64,000 nucleotides of DNA, taken from Nocardia pneumoniae NBRC 100136 (GTDB taxonomy: Bacteria > Actinomycetota > Actinomycetes > Mycobacteriales > Mycobacteriaceae). The notes under the pieces were generated by a model, which was not told the origin of the DNA, made no database searches, and was given only the letters and a program-made list of their open reading frames with translations. The translations under genes and the position numbers were made by a program. Of the stretch, positions 27,584 to 39,089 are shown in pieces. The stretch is taken from positions 124,001 to 188,000 of the forward strand of contig NZ_BAGF01000027.1 of the NCBI RefSeq assembly GCF_000308755.1, read 5' to 3'. The first letter of the stretch is position 1; each line of letters starts with the position of its first letter.

Positions 27584-28006
27584 TCAGCGCTGCTTCGAGG
27601 GAGCCTTGGGCTGCACCAGACGGCTACCCGTCCACGCGCCGAGACTGATCGCCGAGGTCTGGGTCAAACCGGCGGTCGGCGCGGATTCGGCGATCTCACT
27701 GGGCTCGACATGCCCCGGCTGCCCGGTCTTGGGCGTGAGCACCCAGACGAAACCGTCGTCGGCGAGCGGGCCGATCGCGTCCATCAAGGCATCCACCAGG
27801 TCACCATCGCCGTCGCGCCACCACAGCAGCACGACGTCGATCACCTCGTCGGAGTCCTCGTCGACGAGTTCGCCGCCGATCGCGTCCTCGACATCGGCCC
27901 GCAGGTCGTCGTCGACGTCTTCGTCCCAGCCCAATTCCTGGACAACCAAGCCGTGTGAAATGCCAAGCTTCTGAGCGTAGTTCTGCGCGTCCGCCGCGGC
28001 GACCAC
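27584..28006 (-). CDS. DUF3052 family protein
   Basis: A 140-residue acidic protein with a helical opening (DAQNYAQKLGISHGLVVQELGWDEDVDDDLR) and a Rossmann-like middle (DVVLLWWRDGDGDLVDALMDAIGPLADDGFVWVLTPK), which is DUF3052. The GTG at 28006 is chosen because GAGGAGG lies eight bases upstream; the frame runs further back to 28054. The role is unknown. Its position between ahpE and a lipoprotein gene ahead of aceE is conserved in mycobacteria. Confidence 0.8.
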   Translation of the reverse strand: MVAAADAQNYAQKLGISHGLVVQELGWDEDVDDDLRADVEDAIGGELVDEDSDEVIDVVLLWWRDGDGDLVDALMDAIGPLADDGFVWVLTPKTGQPGHVEPSEIAESAPTAGLTQTSAISLGAWTGSRLVQPKAPSKQR

Positions 28007-28131
28007 GGTGGTGTCCTCCTCAACTCCCGACAGTAGATAGTTGCAAGCGAACATGGTTATGGGCTTCAGCGCAAGCCGATCCGGCGAAATAGCTGCCGAA
28101 TGTCGTGTTGCGATGGTGTGTCAGGGCGTGC

Positions 28132-28689
28132 TCAGCGTCTCGGGCAGGAGTCGCGCACGGCGTTGCGCGCGTCGTTCACCCGTTTGCTGGCGTCGTTGAG
28201 CGCCGCGACCGGGGCGAGGTAGGTCATGGTGCGCGTTTCGGCGGCCAACGCGCGCGCCGCGTTCACGTACTCGGTGAATTTGGCGGCCAGGTCCGGCGGC
28301 AGCGTGTCCCTGGCGCCGTTCACGCCGCTCTCCACCGTGTTCGCCGCGTCCTCGAGGGTCTGGGCGGCCGCGTCCCGCTTGGCGGTGTAGTCGGGCGCGT
28401 TCGCATCGTGCGCGTCGACGAACTCGTTGTACCTGGTGACGCCGATGCCCGTGGTGGTGGGGAATTGGCCGCAGTTGTCGGCGATCGCCTTGGCCTGCGC
28501 CGCGGCGCGCCGTGAGGAGGTCGCCGCCGCCGACGAGGACGCCGCCTCGGTCTTGTACGCCGCCAGATCGTCGGCGTTCGGGCCTGCGGAGCCCTCCACC
28601 CGGTTGGCGCATCCGGCCACGACCACCCCGATCGCGATGGCACCGGTCGCGCACACCATTCCGAACCCGCGTGGGTTCAGCAGCTTCAT
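28132..28689 (-). CDS. Probable lipoprotein, unknown function
   Basis: A 185-residue protein with a signal peptide ending in the lipobox VVVAGC near residue 27, followed by an alanine-rich helical body ([25 protein letters not shown]) with two cysteines (DNCGQF and the C-terminal DSCPRR) likely to be linked. No enzymatic motif is visible. The ATG at 28689 starts directly at the signal; the frame extends six codons further upstream. It is divergent from aceE. Confidence 0.75.
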   Translation of the reverse strand: MKLLNPRGFGMVCATGAIAIGVVVAGCANRVEGSAGPNADDLAAYKTEAASSSAAATSSRRAAAQAKAIADNCGQFPTTTGIGVTRYNEFVDAHDANAPDYTAKRDAAAQTLEDAANTVESGVNGARDTLPPDLAAKFTEYVNAARALAAETRTMTYLAPVAALNDASKRVNDARNAVRDSCPRR

Positions 28690-28902
28690 CGTCCTCCCGC
28701 TCCTCACGGCTGCCGCGGCTCATGCTCACCTTGCCTGTCGAACGGTACTGGATTTACGGCTGAGATGATGACCTGGGACGCGCCATCGGCAAGGATGGAT
28801 GGTGCGCCCGAACCTTTCGTAAACGGGCGGTCCGCCAACCACGCGAACCAGCCCTGGGAACAAGACGCCACAGCATGTCCACCCCCTGTACGAGGAGCAG
28901 AT

Positions 28903-31818
28903 TTGACCGACCTGATCCACTCTCCCGCACCGGCGAAATCCGCCGGCGCCAGCTCCGCACCCGCTCCCGCCGTGAGCCGCGATCCGAATGGATCGCAGGC
29001 GCAGCAGCAGGGTGGCCGGGTGCGGGTGATCCGCGAGGGGGTGGCGTCCTATCTACCGGACATCGACCCGGAGGAAACCAGCGAATGGCTCGAGTCGTTC
29101 GATGAGATGCTCGACCGGGAAGGGCCCGGCCGTGCGCGCTACCTCATGCTCCGTCTGTTGGAGCGGGCCGGTGAACGTCGTGTCGCCATCCCGTCGTTGA
29201 CCTCCACCGACTACGTCAACACCATCCCCACCGAGAACGAGCCGTGGTTCCCCGGCGACGAAGAAGTGGAGCGGCGCTACCGCGCCTGGATCCGCTGGAA
29301 CGCCGCGATCATGGTGCACCGCGCCCAGCGTCCCGGCATCGGCGTCGGCGGCCACATCTCGACCTACGCGTCCTCGGCGGCGCTCTACGAGGTCGGCTTC
29401 AACCACTTCTTCCGCGGCAAGGACCACCCCGGCGGCGGTGACTCGATCTTCATCCAGGGTCACGCCTCGCCCGGCATCTACGCCCGCGCGTTCCTGGAGG
29501 GCAGGCTCTCGACCGACCAGCTCGACGGGTTCCGGCAGGAGTACAGCAACGGCGGCCCCGGCCGCGGGCTGCCGTCCTACCCGCACCCGCGGCTGCTGAA
29601 CACCTTCTGGGAGTTCCCCACGGTGTCCATGGGCCTGGGGCCGATGAACGCGATCTACCAGGCGCGGTTCAACCACTACCTGCACGATCGCGGCATCAAG
29701 GACACCTCCGACCAGCACGTGTGGGCGTTCCTCGGCGACGGCGAGATGGACGAGCCGGAGTCGCGCGGTCTCGCGCACGTCGCGGCCATGGAGGGCCTGG
29801 ACAACCTCACCTTCGTGGTCAACTGCAACTTGCAGCGCCTGGACGGCCCGGTGCGCGGCAACGGCAAGATCATCCAGGAGTTGGAGTCGTTCTTCCGCGG
29901 CGCGGGCTGGAACGTCATCAAGGTGATCTGGGGTCGCGAGTGGGACGCGCTGCTCGGCGCCGACCGCGACGGGGCGCTGGTGAACCTGATGAACAGCACC
30001 CCCGACGGCGACTACCAGACCTACAAGGCCAACGACGGCGCCTACGTGCGTGATCACTTCTTCGGCCGCGACCCGCGCACCAAGGCGCTGGTGCAGGACC
30101 TGACCGACCAGGAGATCTGGAACCTCAAGCGCGGCGGCCACGACTACCGCAAGGTGTACGCCGCCTACGCGGCCGCGATGGCGCACAAGGGCCAGCCGAC
30201 GGTGATCCTGGCCAAGACCATCAAGGGCTACACCCTCGGCAAGCACTTCGAGGGCCGCAACGCCACGCACCAGATGAAGAAGCTGACCCTGCAGGACCTC
30301 AAGGACTTCCGCGACCTGCAGCGGATTCCGATCAGCGACGCCGAACTGGAGAAGGACCCGTACCTGCCGCCGTACTACCACCCCGGTATGCAGGCGCGGG
30401 AGATCCAGTACATGCTCGACCGGCGCAAGGCGCTGGGCGGATTCCTGCCCGAGCGGCGCGCGGCGGCGAAGCCGCTGAAGCTGCCCGGCGACGAGGTCTA
30501 CCGCTCGGTGCGCAAGGGTTCCGGCAAGCAGAACGTGGCCACCACGATGGCGCTGGTGCGGCTGATGAAGGAACTGCTGCGCGACAAGGAGATCGGCAAG
30601 CGGATCGTGCCGATCATCCCCGACGAGGCCCGCACCTTCGGTATGGACTCGTGGTTCCCTTCGTTGAAGATCTACAACCGCAACGGCCAGCTGTACACGT
30701 CGGTCGACGCGGAGTTGATGCTTGCCTACAAAGAGAGCGCCGTCGGGCAGATCCTGCACGAGGGCATCAACGAGGCGGGCTCGACCGCGTCGTTCACCGC
30801 CGCGGGCACCTCGTACGCCACCCACGGCGAGCCGATGATCCCGCTGTACATCTTCTACTCGATGTTCGGCTTCCAGCGCACCGGTGACGGGCTGTGGGCG
30901 GCCGCCGATCAGCTGGCCCGCGGTTTCGTGCTCGGTGCGACCGCGGGGCGCACCACGCTGACCGGTGAGGGCTTGCAGCACAACGACGGGCACTCGCTGC
31001 TGCTGGCCGCGACCAACCCGGCCGTGGTGACCTACGATCCGGCGTTCGCGTTCGAGATCGCCCACATCGTGCGCGACGGCCTGCGCCGGATGTACGGCGG
31101 CGGCCCCGCGCCACAGGGCTCGGCGCCGCTGCCGGGCACCCGCCCGCACGGCAGTGCGGGGGAGTTCGGCGGAGAGGACGTCTTCTACTACATCACCCTC
31201 TACAACGAGCCCTACCCGCAGCCCGCCGAGCCGGAGGACCTGGATGTCGCGGGTCTGCTGAAGGGCATCTACCTGTACAAGCGCGGGGGCGAGGGCGCGG
31301 TGCGCGCCCAGATCCTGGTCTCCGGCGTCACCGTGCCGGACGGCCTGCGCGCGCAGGCGCTGCTCGCCCAGGAATGGGGCGTGCAGGCGGATGTCTGGTC
31401 GGTGACCTCGTGGGGCGAGCTCCGCAAGGAGGCGCTGGACAAGGAGATCGCCGCGCTGCGCGACCCGGGTGCCGAACCGGGCGTCCCGTACGTCACCGAG
31501 GCGCTGTCGCGGGTCGAAGGCCCGTACGTCGCCGCGACCGACTGGATGCGCGCGGTGCCCGATCAGGTCCGCAAGTGGATTCCCGGCGACTTCACCACGC
31601 TCGGCACGGACGGTTTCGGCTTCTCCGACACCCGTCCCGCCGCGCGCCGGGTGTTCAACGTCGACGCGCAGTCCATCGCGGTCGCCGCGCTGGCCGGGCT
31701 GGCCCGCGCGGGCAAGATCGACGCCGCCAAGGTCGCCGAGGCGGCGGCGAAGTACCGGATCGCCGACGTGGACGCCGCGCCGAAGGCGGCGGTGAGTTCG
31801 GACGAAGACCTCGCGTAG
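28903..31818 (+). CDS. aceE: Pyruvate dehydrogenase E1 component, homodimeric AceE
   Basis: A 971-residue thiamine-diphosphate enzyme. The ThDP motif lies in [19 protein letters not shown] and continues to [23 protein letters not shown]. Before it come [26 protein letters not shown] and the histidines typical of E1p. The middle and transketolase-like C-terminal domains follow ([30 protein letters not shown]). It decarboxylates pyruvate and transfers the acetyl group to lipoyl-E2, supplying acetyl-CoA. The TTG at 28903 is preferred because AGGAG sits five bases ahead; the in-frame ATG at 28765 would add 46 residues. A low-complexity N-terminal stretch makes it slightly longer than E. coli AceE. 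Confidence 0.93.
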   Translation: MTDLIHSPAPAKSAGASSAPAPAVSRDPNGSQAQQQGGRVRVIREGVASYLPDIDPEETSEWLESFDEMLDREGPGRARYLMLRLLERAGERRVAIPSLTSTDYVNTIPTENEPWFPGDEEVERRYRAWIRWNAAIMVHRAQRPGIGVGGHISTYASSAALYEVGFNHFFRGKDHPGGGDSIFIQGHASPGIYARAFLEGRLSTDQLDGFRQEYSNGGPGRGLPSYPHPRLLNTFWEFPTVSMGLGPMNAIYQARFNHYLHDRGIKDTSDQHVWAFLGDGEMDEPESRGLAHVAAMEGLDNLTFVVNCNLQRLDGPVRGNGKIIQELESFFRGAGWNVIKVIWGREWDALLGADRDGALVNLMNSTPDGDYQTYKANDGAYVRDHFFGRDPRTKALVQDLTDQEIWNLKRGGHDYRKVYAAYAAAMAHKGQPTVILAKTIKGYTLGKHFEGRNATHQMKKLTLQDLKDFRDLQRIPISDAELEKDPYLPPYYHPGMQAREIQYMLDRRKALGGFLPERRAAAKPLKLPGDEVYRSVRKGSGKQNVATTMALVRLMKELLRDKEIGKRIVPIIPDEARTFGMDSWFPSLKIYNRNGQLYTSVDAELMLAYKESAVGQILHEGINEAGSTASFTAAGTSYATHGEPMIPLYIFYSMFGFQRTGDGLWAAADQLARGFVLGATAGRTTLTGEGLQHNDGHSLLLAATNPAVVTYDPAFAFEIAHIVRDGLRRMYGGGPAPQGSAPLPGTRPHGSAGEFGGEDVFYYITLYNEPYPQPAEPEDLDVAGLLKGIYLYKRGGEGAVRAQILVSGVTVPDGLRAQALLAQEWGVQADVWSVTSWGELRKEALDKEIAALRDPGAEPGVPYVTEALSRVEGPYVAATDWMRAVPDQVRKWIPGDFTTLGTDGFGFSDTRPAARRVFNVDAQSIAVAALAGLARAGKIDAAKVAEAAAKYRIADVDAAPKAAVSSDEDLA

Positions 31819-31832
31819 CGGAATATTGGATA

Positions 31833-33164
31833 GTGGACCGTAAACCGCCGCGGCCCCGGCGGATCTCCGAAGGCTCCTCCGAGCACGAGGTGTATCTGCC
31901 GACGGGCGCGCTCTCCCCGAACCGGCAGACCCGCGATCCCCTTCCGGACACGCTGCTCAAACGCGTCAAGCAGTTCTCCGGCCGCCTCTCCACCGAGGCG
32001 GTGGGGTCGATGCAGGATCGGTTGCCGTTCTTCGCCGATCTGGACGCCGCCCAGCGGGCCGGTGTGCAGATGCTGGTGCAGACCGCGGTGGTGAACTTCC
32101 TGGAATGGCTCCAGGACCCGGACAGTGACATCCGGTTCAGCCTGGACGCCTTCCAGGTGATCCCGCAGGACCTGGCGCGGCGGCTGACGCTGCGCCAGAC
32201 CGTGGACATGGTCCGCGTCGCCATGGAGTTCTTCGAGCAGTGGCTGCCCGCGCTCGCGCGCAACGACCGGCAGCTGGTCGCCCTCACCGAGGCGGTGCTG
32301 CGTTACGGGCGTGAGCTCGGGTTCGCCGCCGCCTCGGTGTACGCCAGCGCCGCCGAGTCGCGCGGCGCGTGGGACACCCGCCTGGAGGCGCTGGTCGTGG
32401 ACGCCGTGGTGCGCGGCGACACCGGCCCGGACATGCTCTCCCGGGCCGCGACGTTGAACTGGGACGCCACCGCGCCGGCGACAGTGCTGGTGGGCACCCC
32501 GCCGGGCGAGCAGGGCGTCTCGTCGGTGGGCGCGGTGCACACCATCGCGGCGCGGCACGGTCGCGCCGCGCTGGCGGTGGTGCAGGGCACCCGGCTGGTG
32601 ATGGTGGTCTCCGGGCATCTCGGTGACGCCTCGTATGTCTCCCCGTTCCTGGCCGACCTGCTCGCCGAAGTGTTCTCGGACGGCCCGGTGGTGATCGGGC
32701 CGACCACGCGCACCCTGGGCGCGGCGCACGCCAGCGCGGTGGAGGCACTGGCGGGCATGGAGGCCGTAGTGGGGTGGCGCGGGGCGCCGCGACCGGTGCA
32801 TGCCGCCGAATTGCTGCCCGAACGAGCTTTGTTGGGTGATCGAGCTGCGATCGACGCCCTGAACGAGTACCTTGTCCTACCGTTGGCCGCGGCGGGGTCG
32901 TCGCTGGCGGACACCCTCGATGCCTATCTGGATTGCGGTGGAGCGGTCGAGACGTGTGCGCGTCAGCTGTACGTCCATCCAAATACGGTCCGGTACCGCC
33001 TGAAGCGCATCGCCGAGATCACCGGCCGTGATCCGATGAATCCGCGTGATGCGTACGTGCTCCGGATCGCCGCAACAGTGGGTCGTTTGACACGAACCCG
33101 TAACGAATCGTCAACACCTACCCCAGAAGTCACGCAAGTCGCGTTCGGCCACGAGGGCGTGTAA
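31833..33164 (+). CDS. mabR: MabR-type PucR/CdaR-family regulator of FAS-II
   Basis: A 443-residue regulator with a C-terminal PucR helix-turn-helix (CARQLYVHPNTVRYRLKRIAEITGRD) and a GGDEF-like/alpha-beta middle (VVDAVVRGDTGPDMLSRAATLNWDATAPATVLVG). It sits directly between aceE and fabD, as in M. tuberculosis, where this gene product (MabR, Rv2242) binds ahead of fabD and controls FAS-II mycolic-acid genes. The GTG at 31833 lies 15 bp after the aceE stop without a strong ribosome site. An inverted repeat in the gap before fabD is a possible operator. Confidence 0.9.
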   Translation: MDRKPPRPRRISEGSSEHEVYLPTGALSPNRQTRDPLPDTLLKRVKQFSGRLSTEAVGSMQDRLPFFADLDAAQRAGVQMLVQTAVVNFLEWLQDPDSDIRFSLDAFQVIPQDLARRLTLRQTVDMVRVAMEFFEQWLPALARNDRQLVALTEAVLRYGRELGFAAASVYASAAESRGAWDTRLEALVVDAVVRGDTGPDMLSRAATLNWDATAPATVLVGTPPGEQGVSSVGAVHTIAARHGRAALAVVQGTRLVMVVSGHLGDASYVSPFLADLLAEVFSDGPVVIGPTTRTLGAAHASAVEALAGMEAVVGWRGAPRPVHAAELLPERALLGDRAAIDALNEYLVLPLAAAGSSLADTLDAYLDCGGAVETCARQLYVHPNTVRYRLKRIAEITGRDPMNPRDAYVLRIAATVGRLTRTRNESSTPTPEVTQVAFGHEGV

Positions 33165-33204
33165 CGCATTCGGCGAATCGGTCGATTCGGACAGGCCACG
33201 TGGT

Positions 33205-33227
33205 CTTTTGTGGAACCCCCACAAAAG
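33205..33227. promoter_or_regulatory. Inverted repeat upstream of fabD, candidate MabR operator
   Basis: CTTTTGTGG and CCACAAAAG form a perfect 9-bp inverted repeat with a 5-base spacer, 65 bp before the fabD start and 40 bp after the mabR stop. Its place agrees with the known binding of MabR ahead of fabD in mycobacteria. It could instead act as a terminator for mabR, though there is no T-tract. Confidence 0.55.
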
Positions 33228-33292
33228 CGCTTCGCAACCTTCATTCGCGTCGACATCTCGTGCGGCCCGCCTCACAGTGTTTTCTTAGAGGC

Positions 33293-34207
33293 GTGATCGC
33301 GTTGTTCGCCCCTGGACAGGGCTCTCAGACACCCGGCATGCTCGCGCCTTGGCTCGACCTTCCCGGCGCGAACGAGCGCCTGACGCTGTGGTCCAAGGCC
33401 TCCGGTCTCGACCTGGTCCGTCTCGGCACCACCGCGACGGCCGAGGAGATCACCGACACGGCTGTCACCCAGCCGTTGGTGGTCGCCGCGGCGCTGCTGG
33501 CGTTCTCGGAAGTTCCGCAGGACGCGCTTCCTGCCGCTACCATCGTCGCCGGACACTCGGTCGGCGAGCTCGCCGCCGCGGCGGTCGCCGGAGTTCTCTC
33601 CGCCGACGACGCGGTCCGGCTGGCCGCCATCCGCGGAGCGGAGATGGCCAAGGCGTGCGCGCTGGAGCCGACCGGCATGTCCGCGGTGCTCGGTGGCGAT
33701 GAGGCCGCCGTGCTCGAACGGCTCGCCGAACTCGACCTCGTTCCGGCCAACCGCAACGCGGTGGGTCAGATCGTGGCCGCCGGCCGGCTGGAGGCTCTCG
33801 CCGAGCTCGCCGCGAATCCCCCGGAGAAGGCCCGGGTTCGCGCGTTGCCCGTCGCGGGCGCGTTCCACACCGCGTTCATGGCCCCGGCGCAGGATGCTGT
33901 GACCGAAGCCATAACGAAGATCACCCCGAGCGAGCCGACCAGGACCCTGCTGTCGAACTTCGACGGCAAGCCCGTCGCGTCCGGACAGGACGCGATCGAC
34001 AAGCTCGCCGCGCAGGTCACCCGGCCCGTCCGGTGGGATCTGTGCACCGAAACCGTCCGGCAGGCCGGTGTTTCGGCGGTGGCCGAGTTGCCACCGGCGG
34101 GCACCCTTGTCGGCATCGCGAAACGGGAGCTGAAGGGCACGCCGACGCTGGCCCTGAAGACCCCGGAAGACCTCCCCGCGTTGGCTGAGCTGACCACATC
34201 CGGCTAG
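33293..34207 (+). CDS. fabD: Malonyl-CoA:ACP transacylase FabD
   Basis: A 304-residue acyltransferase with LFAPGQGSQTPGML at the start, the nucleophile Ser89 in AGHSVGELAAAAVAGVL, and the catalytic histidine in AGAFHTAFM. It loads malonate onto the acyl carrier protein for FAS-II elongation. The GTG at 33293 begins exactly at the conserved N-terminus. It is followed by acpM, kasA and accD6. Confidence 0.92.
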   Translation: MIALFAPGQGSQTPGMLAPWLDLPGANERLTLWSKASGLDLVRLGTTATAEEITDTAVTQPLVVAAALLAFSEVPQDALPAATIVAGHSVGELAAAAVAGVLSADDAVRLAAIRGAEMAKACALEPTGMSAVLGGDEAAVLERLAELDLVPANRNAVGQIVAAGRLEALAELAANPPEKARVRALPVAGAFHTAFMAPAQDAVTEAITKITPSEPTRTLLSNFDGKPVASGQDAIDKLAAQVTRPVRWDLCTETVRQAGVSAVAELPPAGTLVGIAKRELKGTPTLALKTPEDLPALAELTTSG

Positions 34208-34329
34208 CTTTCCTCCGCGACCGATGCATCCATATGCGAGGTCGTGACCGGGCAGGCGGTAACCATCGCCCTGCTCGATCCGAAAACAACCAGTAGAGCC
34301 CTACAAAGAATCAAGAAGGGAGCCACGAA

Positions 34330-34632
34330 GTGGCCGCTCTGACCCAGGAACAAATCGTCGAGGAACTCGGCAAGATCATCGAAGAGGTGACCGGCATCGA
34401 GCCCTCCGAGGTGACGATCGAGAAGTCCTTCGTCGATGACCTGGACATCGACTCGCTGTCCATGGTCGAGATCGCGGTGCAGACCGAGGACAAGTACGGC
34501 GTGAAGATCCCGGACGAGGATCTGGCCAGCCTGAAGACGGTTGGCGACGCCGTTGCCTACATCCAGAAGCTCGAGGCGGAGAACGCTGAGGCGGCCGCCG
34601 AGCTCAAGGCCAAGTTCGACAACGCCGAGTAG
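34330..34632 (+). CDS. acpM: Meromycolate-extension acyl carrier protein AcpM
   Basis: A 100-residue acidic ACP with the phosphopantetheine serine at position 42 ([13 protein letters not shown]) and a C-terminal extension beyond the usual ACP length ([19 protein letters not shown]), the mark of AcpM. It carries the growing FAS-II chain. GTG start after AAGGGAG. The gap to kasA is 10 bp. Confidence 0.92.
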   Translation: MAALTQEQIVEELGKIIEEVTGIEPSEVTIEKSFVDDLDIDSLSMVEIAVQTEDKYGVKIPDEDLASLKTVGDAVAYIQKLEAENAEAAAELKAKFDNAE

Positions 34633-34642
34633 GGCCGACACT

Positions 34643-35893
<1,251 letters not shown>

Positions 35894-36017
35894 CCGCGCG
35901 ATCGACTGCATAACGATCCCCGGCGGGGTCGGCCAGGTGAACTGGTGCGACCCCGCCGTGGTTCTTCATACGCAGCCGCGGCAGCGGCACATACTCCGTT
36001 AGTGAGGAGACAACGCG

Positions 36018-37451
36018 ATGACAATCATCGCTCCCGCGTTGCGCCAAGAGACCGCGACCGATCCGCGCGATCCGCTGGGCCGACTCCAGCGCTTCTTCGA
36101 TTCCGGCACCGTTCTTCCGCTACACCCGCGTGACAAGTCCGGTGTGCTCGCTGCCATCGGCGAGGTGGACGGTGTTCGCACCGTGGCCTACTGCTCCGAC
36201 GCCACCGTCATGGGCGGCGCGATGGGCGTGGAGGGCTGCAAGCACATCGTCGACGCCATCGACACCGCCATCGACTCCGGCGTCCCGGTGGTCGGGCTGT
36301 GGCACTCCGGCGGCGCCCGCCTGGCCGAGGGCGTCGAGGCGCTGCACGCGGTCGGCCAGGTCTTCGAGGCTATGGTCCGCGCGTCCGGCCTGGTTCCGCA
36401 GATCTCCGTGGTGCTCGGCTTCGCTGCCGGTGGCGCCGCCTATGGCCCGGCGCTGACCGACATCGTGATCATGGCTCCGGAAGGCCGCGTCTTCGTGACC
36501 GGCCCGGACGTGGTGCGCAGCGTGACCGGCGAGCAGGTCGACATGGCCACCCTCGGCGGCCCGGAGACGCACGGCAAGAAGTCCGGCGTCACCCACATCG
36601 TCGCCCACGACGAGGCCGACGCGCTGCACCGTGCCCGCCGCCTGGTGTCGATGTTCGCCGAGCAGGGCGAATTCGATCTGGTCGCGGCCGAGCACGGCGA
36701 CGTCGACCTGAAGGCGATGCTGCCGGAGTCGGCCAAGCGCGCCTACGACGTGAAGCCGATCATCCACGAGCTGCTCGACAACGTCGACGGCGAGTCGTCC
36801 TTCGAGGAACTGCAGGGTGGCTACGCCCGCAGCATCGTCACCGGCCTCGGCCGCCTCGGCGGCCGCACCGTCGGCGTGCTGGCGAACAACCCGATCCGGC
36901 TGGGCGGCTGCCTGAACTCCGAAAGCGCCGAGAAGGCGGCCCGTTTCGTGCGGCTGTGCGACGCGTTCGGCATTCCGCTGGTCGTCATCACCGACGTGCC
37001 GGGCTACCTGCCCGGTGTCGGCCAGGAGTGGGAAGGCGTTGTGCGCCGCGGCGCGAAGCTGCTGCACGCGTTCGCCGAGGCGCGCGTTCCGCGGGTCACG
37101 CTGGTCACCCGCAAGATCTACGGTGGCGCCTACATCGCGATGAACGCCCGCTCGCTCGGCGCGACGGCGGTCTACGCATGGCCGGGCTCCGAGGTGGCCG
37201 TGATGGGCGCCAAGGCCGCGGTCGGCATCCTGCACAAGAAGGCCCTCGCGGCCGCGCCGGAGGAAGAGCGTGAAGCGCTGCACGAGCGGCTGACCGCCGA
37301 ACACGAGCGCATCGCGGGCGGCGTGGAGCGCGCCATGGCGATCGGCGTGGTGGACCAGGTCATCGACCCGGCCAAGACCCGCAGCACCATCGCCGCCGCC
37401 CTCGCCGCGGCTCCGGCCCGCGCGAGTCACCACAAGAACATCCCCCTCTGA
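36018..37451 (+). CDS. accD6: Acetyl/propionyl-CoA carboxylase carboxyltransferase beta, AccD6
   Basis: A 477-residue carboxyltransferase with the acyl-CoA pocket (LWHSGGARLAEGVEALHAVGQVF, then GFAAGGAAYGPALTDIVIM), and the carboxybiotin side (VITDVPGYLPGVGQEWEGVVRRGAKLLHAF and SLGATAVYAWPGSEVAVMGA). It makes malonyl-CoA for FAS-II and is the last gene of the fabD-acpM-kasA-accD6 cluster. The ATG is 124 bp after kasA, so it may have its own promoter. A strong hairpin follows. Confidence 0.92.
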   Translation: MTIIAPALRQETATDPRDPLGRLQRFFDSGTVLPLHPRDKSGVLAAIGEVDGVRTVAYCSDATVMGGAMGVEGCKHIVDAIDTAIDSGVPVVGLWHSGGARLAEGVEALHAVGQVFEAMVRASGLVPQISVVLGFAAGGAAYGPALTDIVIMAPEGRVFVTGPDVVRSVTGEQVDMATLGGPETHGKKSGVTHIVAHDEADALHRARRLVSMFAEQGEFDLVAAEHGDVDLKAMLPESAKRAYDVKPIIHELLDNVDGESSFEELQGGYARSIVTGLGRLGGRTVGVLANNPIRLGGCLNSESAEKAARFVRLCDAFGIPLVVITDVPGYLPGVGQEWEGVVRRGAKLLHAFAEARVPRVTLVTRKIYGGAYIAMNARSLGATAVYAWPGSEVAVMGAKAAVGILHKKALAAAPEEEREALHERLTAEHERIAGGVERAMAIGVVDQVIDPAKTRSTIAAALAAAPARASHHKNIPL

Positions 37452-37463
37452 ACCGAACCCACC

Positions 37464-37507
37464 GAAGCGGGCTCCAGGGCATCCTGGGGCCCGCTTCGCG
37501 TTTTCGG
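37464..37507 (+). terminator. Rho-independent-type terminator after accD6
   Basis: GAAGCGGGC and GCCCGCTTC (37464-37497) pair over nine bases with an inner CCAGG/CCTGG stem, followed by GCGTTTTC. It closes the FAS-II operon. Confidence 0.8.
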
Positions 37508-37657
37508 AATTGCTTGCCCCAGCTACTTCCTGTGGGCGGGGGCTACCGCGGATGCGAACTGATGCGGTGGTCTGCAAGTACTGATATATCGGTCAGATAA
37601 CGAACGCGCAACACACAGGACACGGGAACAAAATGGATAGCTCGTAGTTTGCGTCAC

Positions 37658-39040
37658 ATGGCTGTGACGATCGAAGCTGCGGGGGAGATCCGGGACGAGA
37701 AGCCGCCGAAGGCGGCGTGGTATCGGTCGTTGTTCGTGCAGTTGCTGATCGCCATCGTGGCGGGCATCGTCGTCGGTGCCTGCTGGCCGGTCATCGGCGC
37801 GGATCTCAAACCGCTGGCCGACGGGTTCATCAAGCTGATCAAGATGGTGATCGCGCCGATCGTCTTCTGCACGGTGGTGCTCGGCATCGCCCATGTCGGC
37901 GACCTGAAGTCGGTGGGCCGCATCGGCGTCAAGGCGCTGATCTACTTCGAGGTGATCACCACCTTCGCCCTGCTGTTCGGATTGCTCGTCGGCAACCTGG
38001 TGCGGCCGGGCGCGGGGTTCGACGTGAATCCGCAGACGCTGGCCGCAGGCGCGGAGAAGATCGCGCAGAAGACCGGCAACGGCGAATTGCCGCACGCCGT
38101 GGAATTCCTGCTGAACATCATTCCCGCGTCGGTCGTGTCGGCGTTCGCGGAGAACGCGCTGCTGCAGGTGCTGTTCTTCGCGGTGCTGTTCGGCTTGGCG
38201 CTCGCCAAGTTCGGTGAGCACGGTCCGCCGGTGATCCTGGAGGCCGTCGACCACACCAGCCGGATCTTCTTCACCATCATCGGGTGGATCATGCGGCTGG
38301 CTCCGCTGGGTGCGTTCGGTGCGATGGCCTACATCGTCGGTCAGTACGGTCTTTCCGCGCTCGGCAGCTACGGCAAACTGATCGCCTGCTGCTACGCGGC
38401 CGCGGTGCTGTTCCTGCTGATCCTCGCGGCGGTGGCGTGGTTGTTCGCCGGAGTGAACCTGTGGAAGTTCGTGCGCTACGTCAAGGACGAGCTGTTCCTG
38501 GCGCTCGGCACCGCCTCCACCGAGGTGGTCCTGCCGCGGATCATGATCAAACTGACCGAGGCCGGGTGCTCTCGCGCGACCACCGGCCTCGTGGTGCCGA
38601 CCGGGTACTCGTTCAATCTCGACGGGGCCACGCTGTATCTGTCCATCTGTGTGCTGTTCCTCGCGCAGGCACTGGGCGTCGACCTGAGCGTGTGGGAGCA
38701 GATCACCGCTGTCGGGGTGCTGATGCTGACGTCGAAAGGTATGGCGGGCGTGCCCGGCTCCTCGTTCCTCGCGTTGTCGGCCACGATCAGCGCCATCGGG
38801 CACGGCTCCATTCCGGTGGCGGCGGTGGCGTTGCTTCTCGGCGCCGATCGGATCATGGATTCGATGCGGGTGACGGTCAATCTGCTCGGCAATTGCGTCG
38901 CGGCTCTCGTGGTGGCGAAGTGGGAAGGTCAGCTGGACAGCGGACGGATGCGCAAGGTGCTCGACGGTGCGGAACCGCCGCCGCCGCCGACGGAGCAGGA
39001 TCCGATGGCGGAGTACAGCCGTCACCGATCTGCGGAATAG
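37658..39040 (+). CDS. dctA: C4-dicarboxylate:cation symporter DctA
   Basis: A 460-residue membrane protein of the DAACS (glutamate/dicarboxylate transporter) family. It has about eight hydrophobic segments, the serine-rich region around SKGMAGVPGSSFL, the conserved PTGYSFNLDGATLYL (the NxDG sodium/substrate motif), and a helical-hairpin end. It imports succinate, fumarate or malate with protons or sodium. The ATG at 37658 is used; the frame extends three codons upstream to a TTG. Confidence 0.88.
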   Translation: MAVTIEAAGEIRDEKPPKAAWYRSLFVQLLIAIVAGIVVGACWPVIGADLKPLADGFIKLIKMVIAPIVFCTVVLGIAHVGDLKSVGRIGVKALIYFEVITTFALLFGLLVGNLVRPGAGFDVNPQTLAAGAEKIAQKTGNGELPHAVEFLLNIIPASVVSAFAENALLQVLFFAVLFGLALAKFGEHGPPVILEAVDHTSRIFFTIIGWIMRLAPLGAFGAMAYIVGQYGLSALGSYGKLIACCYAAAVLFLLILAAVAWLFAGVNLWKFVRYVKDELFLALGTASTEVVLPRIMIKLTEAGCSRATTGLVVPTGYSFNLDGATLYLSICVLFLAQALGVDLSVWEQITAVGVLMLTSKGMAGVPGSSFLALSATISAIGHGSIPVAAVALLLGADRIMDSMRVTVNLLGNCVAALVVAKWEGQLDSGRMRKVLDGAEPPPPPTEQDPMAEYSRHRSAE

Positions 39041-39089
39041 TGACATCTCACGAGGGGGAACGCGGCGCGACGCTGGGTAGCATCGGGGG

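Noticed and set aside
29053..31149. Minus-strand 698-codon open frame opposite aceE
   Set aside because: It is valine/arginine-rich with no domain and exactly antisense to an intact, strongly conserved aceE; a GC-bias shadow.
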